A stretch of 36,961 nt of DNA from assembly GCF_013215345.1 (NCBI RefSeq), contig NZ_JABSOV010000024.1:12262-49222 (forward strand). Reading direction: 5' to 3'. Every line of letters begins with the position of its first letter. Position 1 is the stretch's first letter. The translations under genes were made by a program, and so were the position numbers. This DNA is from Colwellia sp. Lineage in GTDB: Bacteria > Pseudomonadota > Gammaproteobacteria > Enterobacterales > Alteromonadaceae. The notes below the pieces were generated by a model. That model did no database searches. It was not told the DNA's origin and worked only from the letters and a program-made list of their open reading frames with translations. This document shows, in pieces, positions 1-7,622 of the stretch.

Positions 1-307
1 AATAATGACAGATTTTCCCTTCATTTACCGCTGTCACCGTTAAGTTAATATCGGCATGACCCGTTAACAAGAAACGTTTACAGTGCGGATTAATGTCAAT
101 GATTTTCCCTAAAAAGGTTGCCCCATCCATTACTGGCATTCTCATATCAGTGAGGATCAGCGGAATATTAGGATTATCTTGGTAAAAGCCAATGGCTTCA
201 TTAGCATCTGAAAACAAATACAATTGAAAATGTTTGCGTAACACACGATTTAGCGCGTTCAGTACTTCCTTTTCATCATCAAGTATTAGTAATGAAGGTT
301 TGTCCAT
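1..307 (-). CDS. Response regulator, N-terminal receiver domain (truncated by window edge)
   Basis: Reading the minus strand from the ATG at 305-307 gives an open frame to the window edge. The translation starts MDKPSLLILDDEKEVL, continues through LILTDMRMPVMDG and reaches FLLTGHADINLTVTAVNEGK. These are the acidic pair, the phospho-acceptor aspartate with its MPxMDG turn, and the alpha4-beta5 region of a CheY-like receiver. The output domain lies outside the window, so function is open; HD-GYP, PP2C or histidine-kinase outputs are all possible after this kind of receiver. It diverges from the sigma-54 regulator at 497 across about 190 bases, which suggests a shared control region and perhaps a shared pathway (inference). 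Confidence 0.85.
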   Translation of the reverse strand, partial: MDKPSLLILDDEKEVLNALNRVLRKHFQLYLFSDANEAIGFYQDNPNIPLILTDMRMPVMDGATFLGKIIDINPHCKRFLLTGHADINLTVTAVNEGKICHY

Positions 308-416
308 TTATTCTTCCCTAGCAAGCCCACACTGTTTCCAAGTCGGTCACTTATTTATAACAGCTTTAATAAAAAGCTTTATTAATTATCACTATAGTTT
401 AACTATGTTAAAAAAA

Positions 417-431
417 GACGCAAATTGCAAA
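417..431. promoter_or_regulatory. GCA-N3-TGC dyad, candidate activator site
   Basis: GACGCAAATTGCAAA carries the same GCA-N3-TGC core seen upstream of the polysaccharide blocks. A second related half-site (AAATTGCAAAT) follows at about 444-454. It lies between the two divergent regulator genes, but no good -24/-12 sequence was found next to it on either strand. Autoregulation of the 497 gene is only a possibility. Confidence 0.35.
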
Positions 432-496
432 TAACGCCTATTAAATTGCAAATTTATCCTATTATTAATAAATACATATTCTGAAATTGGCATGCG

Positions 497-1945
497 ATGA
501 TGGAAAATCAAGACAATAGTTCAGCACTACCCGTATTACTGCTCGTTGATGATGATGACAATATATTGCAAGCATTAAAAAGAGCCTTATATAATACTCA
601 AGCTACTATCATTGACTTTAACTCGCCACTTGCAGCGCTAGAATATTGCCAGACAAATCAACCTGATGTGGTTATTTCAGATCAGCATATGCCCGACATG
701 AATGGCTGCGAATTATTAGAGAAAATAAGAAATCGCTGGCCCAAATCACAACGCATTATTTTATCCGCCTACCAAGATTTTGATCTTGTTTCCGCCGCAT
801 TTAGCTCTGGTGTAGTCGAAAAATACATTTGCAAACCCTGGATCAATAAAGAACTGAAATTTGTGGTCGATAAGGCGCTCAGTAGAAAAGTAAATGTTAT
901 GCCTAGTGACGACAACACACCAATGACAGGGTTAATTAACTTTCACGGTATGGTGGCTGAAGATGAAACCATGCATGAGCTATTTGATAGTATAAGGCAC
1001 GCTTCAAGTACCAATGCGCCCATTTTCATTACCGGTGAAACCGGTACCGGTAAAGAGTTAGTCGCTAAAGCTTGCCACTTTGAAAGTTATCATAAAGACC
1101 AACCATTTATTGCGGTCAATTGCGCTAATTTCAGTGAGAACTTAATTGAGTCACAACTTTTTGGTCATACTAAAGGAGCGTTTACCGGCGCGATATCCAA
1201 CCAAGAAGGCTTATTTTCTGCCGCGAAACAAGGCAGCTTATTTTTAGATGAAATAACGACATTATCTAAACCCTTGCAAGCTAAATTATTACGCGTGGTG
1301 CAAGAGCGAGAATTCTCGCCATTAGGCACCAATGAGGTATTAAAATTTCATGCGCAAATTATCTCGGCCTCTTCCAACTCCATTAGTAGTGCCGTAAGAG
1401 AAGGTGACTTTAGAGAGGATTTATATTACCGACTTAATGTTATTACCATGGCTTTACCGCCATTAAGAGAGCGAGGAGGAGATCTAGTGCATCTCGCTAA
1501 TTTCTTTTTGAAAAAACACAGTAAAATCGAGCACAAACATTTTAGAAAATTTTCTCGTAACGCCATTCAAATAATTTGCGCCTATGACTGGCCCGGCAAT
1601 ATACGTCAATTAGAAAATGTCATTCATGGCATGGTTATTTTAAACAGTGGCGAGCAAATAAAATCGGAAATGATAATAAAATCATTATCTACTACAGTAA
1701 AAAATTATACTGCTATTCAACCTGTATTGCCTCAATTAGCTCAACCAGTTATGGGAAGTAATGATTCCCATCATAATACAACTAACGGTCAGGTAAAAAA
1801 CAACACAGCGATTCAACCACTTTGGCAAGTAGAAAAAGATGCTATTGAAGCGGCAATATTACATTGTCAGGGTAATATCCCTAAAGCTGCGGCTATGCTA
1901 GAAGTGAGCCCTTCAACTATTTATAGGAAGAAGCTCGGCTGGTAA
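497..1945 (+). CDS. Sigma-54-dependent response regulator (NtrC family, SypG-like)
   Basis: A 482-residue cytoplasmic transcription activator with three domains. The receiver (about 12-125) has the acidic patch VDDDD, phospho-acceptor Asp62 in SDQHMPDMNG and Lys113 in CKPW. The AAA+ sigma-54 interaction domain has Walker A GETGTGKE near 180-187 and the sigma-54 contact loop GAFTGA at 227-232. A C-terminal Fis-type helix-turn-helix ends the protein (GNIPKAAAMLEVSPSTIYRKK). The sequence shows it should open sigma-54 promoters after phosphorylation. Four polysaccharide blocks and the LruC gene downstream have candidate sigma-54 promoters, so it is probably their activator, in the role of V. fischeri SypG (inference). 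Met1 and Met2 are both possible starts. No cognate kinase is adjacent; a kinase lies at 27370 on the other strand. Confidence 0.93.
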   Translation: MMENQDNSSALPVLLLVDDDDNILQALKRALYNTQATIIDFNSPLAALEYCQTNQPDVVISDQHMPDMNGCELLEKIRNRWPKSQRIILSAYQDFDLVSAAFSSGVVEKYICKPWINKELKFVVDKALSRKVNVMPSDDNTPMTGLINFHGMVAEDETMHELFDSIRHASSTNAPIFITGETGTGKELVAKACHFESYHKDQPFIAVNCANFSENLIESQLFGHTKGAFTGAISNQEGLFSAAKQGSLFLDEITTLSKPLQAKLLRVVQEREFSPLGTNEVLKFHAQIISASSNSISSAVREGDFREDLYYRLNVITMALPPLRERGGDLVHLANFFLKKHSKIEHKHFRKFSRNAIQIICAYDWPGNIRQLENVIHGMVILNSGEQIKSEMIIKSLSTTVKNYTAIQPVLPQLAQPVMGSNDSHHNTTNGQVKNNTAIQPLWQVEKDAIEAAILHCQGNIPKAAAMLEVSPSTIYRKKLGW

Positions 1946-1959
1946 ATAATTGAAGGGGA

Positions 1960-1994
1960 AGCTGATAGCTAAGGCGAAAGACGACTAGTTATCA
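1960..1994 (+). terminator. Hairpin after the sigma-54 regulator
   Basis: GCTGATA at 1960-1966 can pair with TATCAGC at the right end, with CTA/TAG extending the stem. There is no clear T-run after it, so it is at best a weak terminator. Confidence 0.3.
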
Positions 1995-2015
1995 GCACTA
2001 ATATCAAAATACATA

Positions 2016-2279
2016 TATACCCGTTACCATTCAAAGTGCTCGATTTCAGTGGGAATTTAAATGACTTTAGGCAAGGAGAAGAACGTAAACATAGTTATTC
2101 TATATTTTTGTTCTTTAACGCCGTATAAAGTCATTTAAAAACCATCGCAGAAGCGCTTGAGTAATATAACTTCTTCGTTGCTGTGATTTATAAGGGAATG
2201 ACCATTACTTCATCACAGCGCCTTGAATTGAAAATACTCAAGCACTCTGAAACATGCATATTGATTGGTAACGGGTATA
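2016..2279. repeat. Dispersed intergenic repeat with terminal inverted repeats, full-length copy
   Basis: The left end TATACCCGTTACCATTC (2016-2032) is repeated in inverted form at 2263-2279 with one mismatch, so the 264-bp unit is bounded by 17-bp inverted ends. Inside, ATTTAAATGACTTTA (2055-2069) pairs with TAAAGTCATTTAAA (2125-2138). GAAGAAC/GTTCTT and the CATCGCAG/CTGTGAT region give further pairing. A second, shortened copy lies at 5169-5340. The unit has no credible gene; the small open frame that runs through its right half is a by-product of the repeat. It resembles a MITE-like or structured intergenic element. The remainder of the gap to 2528 holds the promoter elements listed separately. 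Confidence 0.8.
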
Positions 2280-2343
2280 AACACTTGCTGCTCTGTTTTA
2301 TTGCTAGCAAGTTAACTCAGTCGATTCTTGATATCAATAGTGC

Positions 2344-2358
2344 TTTGCAGTTTGCAAC
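2344..2358. promoter_or_regulatory. GCA-N3-TGC dyad, candidate upstream activator site for the LruC gene
   Basis: TTTGCAGTTTGCAAC is a near-perfect dyad (TTTGCA-N3-TGCAAa). It lies 61 bases upstream of the candidate -24 element at 2420 and matches the dyads upstream of the polysaccharide blocks. Confidence 0.5.
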
Positions 2359-2419
2359 TGCCATTATCAAAAAAAAACAAAAAAAACCTAACTCACTGAT
2401 AAACGATACAAAAAAATAA

Positions 2420-2435
2420 CGGAACACTCCTTGCA
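2420..2435 (+). promoter_or_regulatory. Candidate sigma-54 promoter of the LruC gene
   Basis: CGGAACACTCCTTGCA has GG and GC ten bases apart, as sigma-54 requires. The -12 element TTGCA is perfect; the -24 element departs from TGGCAC at two positions. It would start transcription near 2447, about 80 bases before the gene at 2529. It is weaker than the site at 11798. Confidence 0.45.
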
Positions 2436-2444
2436 ATGCTTGTT

Positions 2445-2505
2445 AATAATCACAGTGTTACTAATTAAGGTATTAATAACCACGGTGACAATAACCATAG
2501 TATTA
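2445..2505 (+). repeat. Three imperfect short direct repeats in the leader of the LruC gene
   Basis: AATAATCACAGTGTTA (2445-2460), AATAACCACGGTGACA (2475-2490) and AATAACCATAGTATTA (2490-2505) share the pattern AATAAYCAYRGTRWYA. Each holds a small CAC(A/G)GTG-like dyad. They may be binding sites or chance. Confidence 0.4.
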
Positions 2506-2528
2506 AGAAACAATGCAGGGAGTTTTTT

Positions 2529-4628
2529 ATGATGTATTTAAAAAATATTCAGTGTGCTTTTATAGCTTCTTTTTTCAGTTTCTTGATACTTTATCACGGC
2601 TCTGTCACTGCTGCCCCTTTCGAAAGTTGCCCTTCTAAAGCGTTTCTAATGCAACAACAAGTCGCACAACTTTATGGGGTAAACCTAGTGACAGGGAATT
2701 ACTCGCTCTTATCTGGTGATTTAGGGACTAATGACAAAATAAACGCCATTGGTTTTAACTTTCATGATAATTACATTTATGGTTGGGGTTATGAATGGGG
2801 CACTTTAGTTCGCATTGGCGATGATTACCAAGCTACGCCTATTACCTTAGCCAACAATCCCGGAGTAAATTTTTATGTTGGTGATGTCGCACTCAATGAC
2901 AACAGCTATTATTTTTATAAAAAAGGCTCAGCATATGGTCTCTATAAGGTTTCTTTAGACGAACAATCTGTCGATTACCTTCAAGTCAGTAAAGTTATTG
3001 ATGGGCAATCCTTGTCGTTAAGCATTTATGATTTTGCTTTTCACCCCATCAATAACTTTCTTTACACCGTTGATAAAAATGGCCTACTACACCAAATAGA
3101 TGTAAATACCGGCATAGCAAATTCGCTAGGGAATGTCGGTGAACAAGGCACATTTGGCGCTATTTATTTTGATGTCGATGGCAAATTATATATCAGTCGA
3201 AATAGTGACGGTTATGTATTTATTATTGACGTGACTGACGCAAACCCAACCGCTACGTTATTCGCTTATGGCCCTAGTGCCTCACAAAATGATGGAGCCC
3301 GCTGTGCTGTGGCGCCGATTGTTGACGAGTCTATTCCCGCAACAGTGGATTATGGTGATGCCCCAGATAGTTATGGCACAACCTTGTTTAGTAACGGTGC
3401 TAGGCATAGCATAAGTGAACTGTATTTAGGCTCGAGTATAACCACTGAGCATAATGCCAATGTTTACCCTAAAACCGATGAAGATGACGGCATCGTTTTC
3501 TTAACCCCTTTATTAGCTGGTAGCGATAGTTTGATTCAAGTACAAGCAACAGGGGCTGGCTTTCTTAATATTTGGGGTGATTGGAATCGTGACGGTCAAT
3601 TTTCAGCCGATGAAAAGCTCATCACTGACAAGTTTTTAGAAAATACCACTGACGTTATTTTGGTCAATACACCTTTAACTGCCTTAAATGGCTTTACGTG
3701 GCTTAGAGCAAGATTTACCACCGTAGCTGCGGTTGCAGTCAGTGGTGGCGTATCTGACGGTGAAGTGGAAGACTACCGTGTTATCGTGACGAATTCAGGC
3801 AATAGTCAAATTCAAGATACCCCGTATTACCTTGCTTTTGAGGATAGTTGGCCTGAGCAAGGAGATTACGATATGAATGATGTGGTTATTTTACAAAATT
3901 CATCATTATTGTTAACCGATACCGGCCAAGTAAAACAAATAGAATTTCAAGGTGAAGTAAGAGCGTTAGGTGCCTCTTATCAAAATGGCTTTGCCATTCA
4001 ACTAGATAATATATTGCCTAGTAATGTCGATGCCAGCCTAGTGCGTTTTGAAATCAATGGTGTTTTGCAAGAGGTCAGTGCCATAGAAGAAGATATACAA
4101 TTTTTAGTGATTAATATTACTGATGATTTACGCAGTCACATTCAATTAACCCAAAACTGTTTATATTATCGAACGGAGAGTAATTGCAGTAACTCATCTT
4201 TGATGACCTTTAGCGTAACAGTGCCGTTTATCAGCCCCATTGCCCTTGAACAATTTCCAGAAGCTCCCTATAACCCCTTTATATTTGCTAAAGAAGGGAC
4301 TTACCATGGCGACCTTTTCTTTCATCCTGGTAGAGGACTAGAAGTTCACCTAAAAAATAAACTGCCAACATCTAAAGCGGATCTATCGTTGTTTGGCATG
4401 GCAGCAGACAGAACTCAACTAGATGGAGAAAATAAATATCAAACCAGCAACGGTTTACCCTGGGCACTGGCGATCAACCCTGGTTCACAAGAAGAATGGA
4501 AGCACCCCAGCGAAATGATTGACATTTTACATGCATACCCCGACTTTCAATTATTCATCGAAAGTAATGGTAATAATTCCAGCGACTGGTTTTCACAAAG
4601 TAATGCGGTTAATTCGAAATTGTATTAA
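2529..4628 (+). CDS. Secreted GEVED / LruC-domain protein
   Basis: A 699-residue exported protein. Residues 1-29 form a signal peptide (hydrophobic IASFFSFLILYHGSV, cleavage near TAA-APF). Residues about 35-265 look like a beta-propeller (repeated GVNLVTGNYSLL, LYKVSL and LHQIDVNTGIANSLG units, as in DUF6923). A GEVED domain spans about 274-420, opening with DYGDAPDSYGT, containing IWGDWNRDGQFSADE and closing with the hallmark GEVEDYRV at 411-418. A LruC-type domain follows from about 433 (YYLAFEDSWPEQGDYDMND). There is no GlyGly-CTERM or lipobox, so it is probably released or held by other surface factors. Start choice: CAGGGAG at about 2516-2522 precedes the ATG by six bases. Its promoter elements resemble those of the polysaccharide blocks, so a biofilm-matrix or surface role is a reasonable inference, not shown. 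Confidence 0.85.
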   Translation: MMYLKNIQCAFIASFFSFLILYHGSVTAAPFESCPSKAFLMQQQVAQLYGVNLVTGNYSLLSGDLGTNDKINAIGFNFHDNYIYGWGYEWGTLVRIGDDYQATPITLANNPGVNFYVGDVALNDNSYYFYKKGSAYGLYKVSLDEQSVDYLQVSKVIDGQSLSLSIYDFAFHPINNFLYTVDKNGLLHQIDVNTGIANSLGNVGEQGTFGAIYFDVDGKLYISRNSDGYVFIIDVTDANPTATLFAYGPSASQNDGARCAVAPIVDESIPATVDYGDAPDSYGTTLFSNGARHSISELYLGSSITTEHNANVYPKTDEDDGIVFLTPLLAGSDSLIQVQATGAGFLNIWGDWNRDGQFSADEKLITDKFLENTTDVILVNTPLTALNGFTWLRARFTTVAAVAVSGGVSDGEVEDYRVIVTNSGNSQIQDTPYYLAFEDSWPEQGDYDMNDVVILQNSSLLLTDTGQVKQIEFQGEVRALGASYQNGFAIQLDNILPSNVDASLVRFEINGVLQEVSAIEEDIQFLVINITDDLRSHIQLTQNCLYYRTESNCSNSSLMTFSVTVPFISPIALEQFPEAPYNPFIFAKEGTYHGDLFFHPGRGLEVHLKNKLPTSKADLSLFGMAADRTQLDGENKYQTSNGLPWALAINPGSQEEWKHPSEMIDILHAYPDFQLFIESNGNNSSDWFSQSNAVNSKLY

Positions 4629-4681
4629 CAAAGCAAAAACTAAACAATTTAAAACAAGACTAGCAACAAGGAATTCAAATT

Positions 4682-5164
4682 ATGAAAACTCATATCATTA
4701 CAGCTTTATTGTTAACACTGACACTGTTTGGTTGTGGCGATGACGATGGTACTGAGATAGTACAGGGTACAGTGCAGGAAACCCCTCCGCCAACCAGCAG
4801 CACAACCCCAGAGACCAATACAGACATTGTCGCCACCAGTGAGCTAATTAGCACGCCAGACTTTAACTTTATTTCCGGTACTAAGTTAACAGTAACCTTA
4901 CCTGTAGCTCCTACAGCAACTATCGATTACTTCATTAATATTTGCACAGACTTTACCAATGAAGATAATGTTATAACCATCAATTACCAAAGTTGTAAAT
5001 TAAGAACAGCCATCACCTCACAAACGCAAGAGTTTACTTTATCCTTAAGCGTGGTGGAGCTACAGTTAATAGCCCAAATTTGGCCAATGGAAAGTGACGC
5101 CAAAGTAATGAATGCTTACTGGGATATTGCTGAATCAGGCCATAACTGGCAAATAGTTTTTTGA
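4682..5164 (+). CDS. Small lipoprotein of unknown function
   Basis: A 160-residue protein with a lipoprotein signal: MKTHIITALLLTLTLFGC, lipobox LFGC with Cys18. An Asp-rich, then Thr/Pro-rich low-complexity linker follows to about residue 55 and probably tethers the rest. The remaining 105 residues are beta-rich with two cysteines (ICTDF, YQSCK) that could pair. No family was recognised. It starts 53 bases after the LruC gene with no terminator between, and AAGGAATT precedes the start, so the two are probably co-transcribed. The residue after Cys is Gly, so nothing indicates inner-membrane retention; outer-membrane anchoring is expected. Confidence 0.75.
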   Translation: MKTHIITALLLTLTLFGCGDDDGTEIVQGTVQETPPPTSSTTPETNTDIVATSELISTPDFNFISGTKLTVTLPVAPTATIDYFINICTDFTNEDNVITINYQSCKLRTAITSQTQEFTLSLSVVELQLIAQIWPMESDAKVMNAYWDIAESGHNWQIVF

Positions 5165-5168
5165 TAAA

Positions 5169-5340
5169 TACACCTGTTACCATTCAAATTTCAGGATTTC
5201 AGTAGGAATTAAAATAATTTTAGGCAAGGATAATATTTTAAGCATAGTCATTCTAGGCTTTGATTATTTAACCCGGTATAAAGTGATTTTAAACCTATCA
5301 AAGAAGCGCTTGAGCAACACGCATCTTTGATGGGTAAAGA
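5169..5340. repeat. Dispersed intergenic repeat, 3'-truncated copy
   Basis: This aligns with 2016 to about 2185 of the full copy. Shared blocks include GTTACCATTCAAA, GATTTCAGT, TTTAGGCAAGGA, GGTATAAAGT and GAAGCGCTTGAG. The inverted pairs are kept despite substitutions: ATCAAAGAAGCG can still pair with CGCATCTTTGAT. The distal inverted end seen at 2263-2279 was not found. Between this repeat and the promoter dyad at 5511 (5341-5510) nothing further was recognised. Confidence 0.75.
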
Positions 5341-5510
5341 TATTTACCCTTGAGTTATACCTCTACCCACGAAAATACCCTCCTGGTAGCAAGCCCATGA
5401 AAGATACTGAGTTAAGACCTTCTTGTTAGTATTTCCCTTGGTTTTCTTTAAAAAAATAGATTTTATCCCCTCATTCCCGCCCTATTTATCTACTCTAGCA
5501 ACTTAACCTA

Positions 5511-5525
5511 GTTGCATTTTGAAAA
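5511..5525. promoter_or_regulatory. Degenerate GCA-N3-TGC site upstream of the Wzz block
   Basis: GTTGCATTTTGAAAA matches the dyad with TGA in place of TGC. It overlaps the right arm of the inverted repeat GCAACT-N6-AGTTGC at 5498-5515 and lies 83 bases upstream of the candidate -24 element at 5609. Confidence 0.35.
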
Positions 5526-5608
5526 GCGTAACGCAAAAGCAATTCACAAACCGCTAACAAAAAGTAAAACAAAAAGAAAAAGAAACTTATTAACAACGAC
5601 TTACAATA

Positions 5609-5624
5609 TGGCTCATAACTTGAA
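5609..5624 (+). promoter_or_regulatory. Candidate sigma-54 promoter of polysaccharide block 1
   Basis: TGGCTCATAACTTGAA has the -24 TGGC and a -12 TTGA at correct spacing. The normally conserved GC of the -12 element is GA here, so the match is imperfect. TGGCTC is shared with the stronger site at 11798. Transcription would start near 5636, about 48 bases before the first gene. Confidence 0.45.
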
Positions 5625-5683
5625 TATATTAAGGTAAATAAGGTAAGAGTTAACATGTGTATCAATAGCGAAGGGGATAGCAG

Positions 5684-6142
5684 ATGAAAAGCATGCCATT
5701 AAATTGCATTTTTGTTATGACATTGCTTACTTGTACTGGCTGTATTTCGACCTCGATAAGTGACTCATTGGCCTTAATCGAACAAGAAGAAAACCGCGCC
5801 AACAATAAAGCCGTTAATAAAGAAGTTTTGACTAGTATCCAAGCGTTACGCTTTTCACAAAAGCTAGCCGAACAGCAGTACACTTTTAGCTATGATTTGC
5901 ATAATACCGAATTAAATTACGCGGATAAAATAAAAATCACCCGCCTAATAGTGAACAACAAACAAAGCATCACCATTAACATTGCGCCCGCTAAGGGCAC
6001 AAATATGCTCCATCAATTAGCACTTTCCATGGAGCGGGCTGAAGTACTGCGCCTGCATATTCGTCATTTTAATAACAAGATCACCATTAAGTTTGCTCCT
6101 AAGTTAGAAAACGACACTATTAACTTAGTTACTGGAGCCTAA
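5684..6142 (+). CDS. Small lipoprotein opening the polysaccharide operon
   Basis: A 152-residue protein with a lipoprotein signal (CIFVMTLLTCTGC, lipobox CTGC with Cys20). The body is mostly helical up to about residue 70. The C-terminal half has KITRLIVNNKQSITINIAP, a conserved-looking LHQLALSMERAEVLRLHI helix and ITIKFAPKL, a beta-alpha-beta pattern loosely like OmpA-type peptidoglycan-binding domains but lacking their NxxLSxxRA motif. No family was recognised. AGGGGA sits six bases before the ATG. It ends one base before the Wzz start, so it is the first gene of the Wzz-GT-GT-sugar-transferase operon and probably acts in the periplasm or outer membrane with polysaccharide export (inference). 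Confidence 0.75.
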   Translation: MKSMPLNCIFVMTLLTCTGCISTSISDSLALIEQEENRANNKAVNKEVLTSIQALRFSQKLAEQQYTFSYDLHNTELNYADKIKITRLIVNNKQSITINIAPAKGTNMLHQLALSMERAEVLRLHIRHFNNKITIKFAPKLENDTINLVTGA

Positions 6143-6143
6143 C

Positions 6144-7622
6144 ATGACGACATCAGTCATTATAAATATTCACCTTATTTTATCGGCGATATGGCGTCAT
6201 CGCTATTTAATTATATTTCCAGCAATAGCATTACCATTAATCGCGATAATTGCTTGTTTGATTGCTCCAAGAACGTGGCAAGCACACACCACAATATTGG
6301 TACAAGAAAGTGCCAAGATGAACCCTTTTCTTGAGGACTTATCAATATCCACTGATTTAGAAAATAGAATAACTACTTTAGATACCTTACTCCATAGTCG
6401 ACATATGTTAATTAATGTCGCGAAAGATTTAGCGCTAATCGATGAGCATTCAACAGACTTGCAAAAGGAGCAATTAGTTAAAAAGTTATCCGCGGCACTT
6501 AAAGTACAGTTAATCGGTAAAGATTTAGTAAAACTTGTTTACCAAACTGACTCACCCGAAAATATCATTGCTGTCCTACGGGTAGTTAGAGCAAGGTTTT
6601 TAGAAACGCTGTTAGCGCCTGAGTTATCCGCAATAGATGCGTCGGAATCATTTCTAAGCAGTCAATTAGCCTTAAAAATGGCCGACTTACAAGAATCTGA
6701 GTTTAGGTTGGCTAATTTCAAACAATACAATGCTGAGCACTTACCCAGACTTTATAGTGCAAATAGTAGTAGGTTCAGTCAATTAAGCATGTTATTCGAA
6801 CAGAAAAAAATTGAATTATCTGGTGCTATTGCCGCTAAAAGAACCATTCGTACTCGGCTTGCTCAAGTAGATCCGGTGATGAGTGAAATTGAACAAAGCA
6901 TAGTAAAAACCAAAAGCGAGCTAATTATTTTGCGTTCACGCTACACTGGACGACATAGCAAAGTACAAACAGCACTGAGGAAATTATCACAGCTTGAAGA
7001 TGAACGAGTAAACCAAAGCAAAGCATCATACAAGATAACCGAAGTGGATTTAAATCGTTTATGGGAAATAGCCAGTCGCATGCAAGATGGTGAAGTGGAT
7101 AACAATCAAAACTTATTATTAGTATCACAATTACAAGAATTACAATTTGCCGACAGTAACGTAGAAAAAATCAAAGAAGAGATTAACTCTATAGAGAAGC
7201 AAACCAAAATACTAAAAGCGTCTCTTGCTGGCACCGGTGAAATGGAAAGGCAACTGTTAGCGCTTGAAAGAGACCTTAAGGTTAAACGGGATTTATATAG
7301 TGATTTACTGTATCGATATGAAAAAGCAAAAATAACTGGCGCCCTTGGCAAGTTTGAACAACCAGAAAGAATAAAAATAATCGACGAGCCATACCAGCCT
7401 AGCTCGCCGACTAACTTCCCGCTTTATATATTTTTATTAGCCGGAATTATTGGCGGCATATGTTTAGGTGGCGGTTTAGCGCTATTCGCTGAGTTAGCTG
7501 ACACATCTATCCGTGCAAGATATCAACTAGAATTAATTACCTCGGCCCCAGTAATAACCCGGCTGCCACGAATTGGAGTAAAGCCTTTTTCAAGTATGAA
7601 AGACTTAGGAGAAGACTTATGA
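6144..7622 (+). CDS. Polysaccharide chain-length regulator (Wzz/GNVR family, SypO-like)
   Basis: A 492-residue inner-membrane protein. A first membrane segment at about 20-42 (LIIFPAIALPLIAIIACLI) is followed by the Wzz-type periplasmic start TWQAHTTILVQESAK. A long coiled-coil region spans about 160-390, with a GNVR-like stretch (LERDLKVKRDLYSDLLYRYEK). A second membrane segment lies at about 426-450 (FLLAGIIGGICLGGGLALF), preceded by a Pro-rich DEPYQPSSPTNFP. No ATPase domain is fused, so it would work with the separate CpsD-like protein at 15164. It controls polymer length in a Wzx/Wzy pathway. Its stop overlaps the next ATG by four bases, showing translational coupling. Confidence 0.9.
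   Translation: MTTSVIINIHLILSAIWRHRYLIIFPAIALPLIAIIACLIAPRTWQAHTTILVQESAKMNPFLEDLSISTDLENRITTLDTLLHSRHMLINVAKDLALIDEHSTDLQKEQLVKKLSAALKVQLIGKDLVKLVYQTDSPENIIAVLRVVRARFLETLLAPELSAIDASESFLSSQLALKMADLQESEFRLANFKQYNAEHLPRLYSANSSRFSQLSMLFEQKKIELSGAIAAKRTIRTRLAQVDPVMSEIEQSIVKTKSELIILRSRYTGRHSKVQTALRKLSQLEDERVNQSKASYKITEVDLNRLWEIASRMQDGEVDNNQNLLLVSQLQELQFADSNVEKIKEEINSIEKQTKILKASLAGTGEMERQLLALERDLKVKRDLYSDLLYRYEKAKITGALGKFEQPERIKIIDEPYQPSSPTNFPLYIFLLAGIIGGICLGGGLALFAELADTSIRARYQLELITSAPVITRLPRIGVKPFSSMKDLGEDL

Noticed and set aside
2183-2419. 78-residue open frame, possible small gene
   Set aside because: Its first half is the right end of the dispersed repeat and its second half is low-complexity and lysine-rich, with the activator dyad inside it. 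No ribosome site or family signal supports it.
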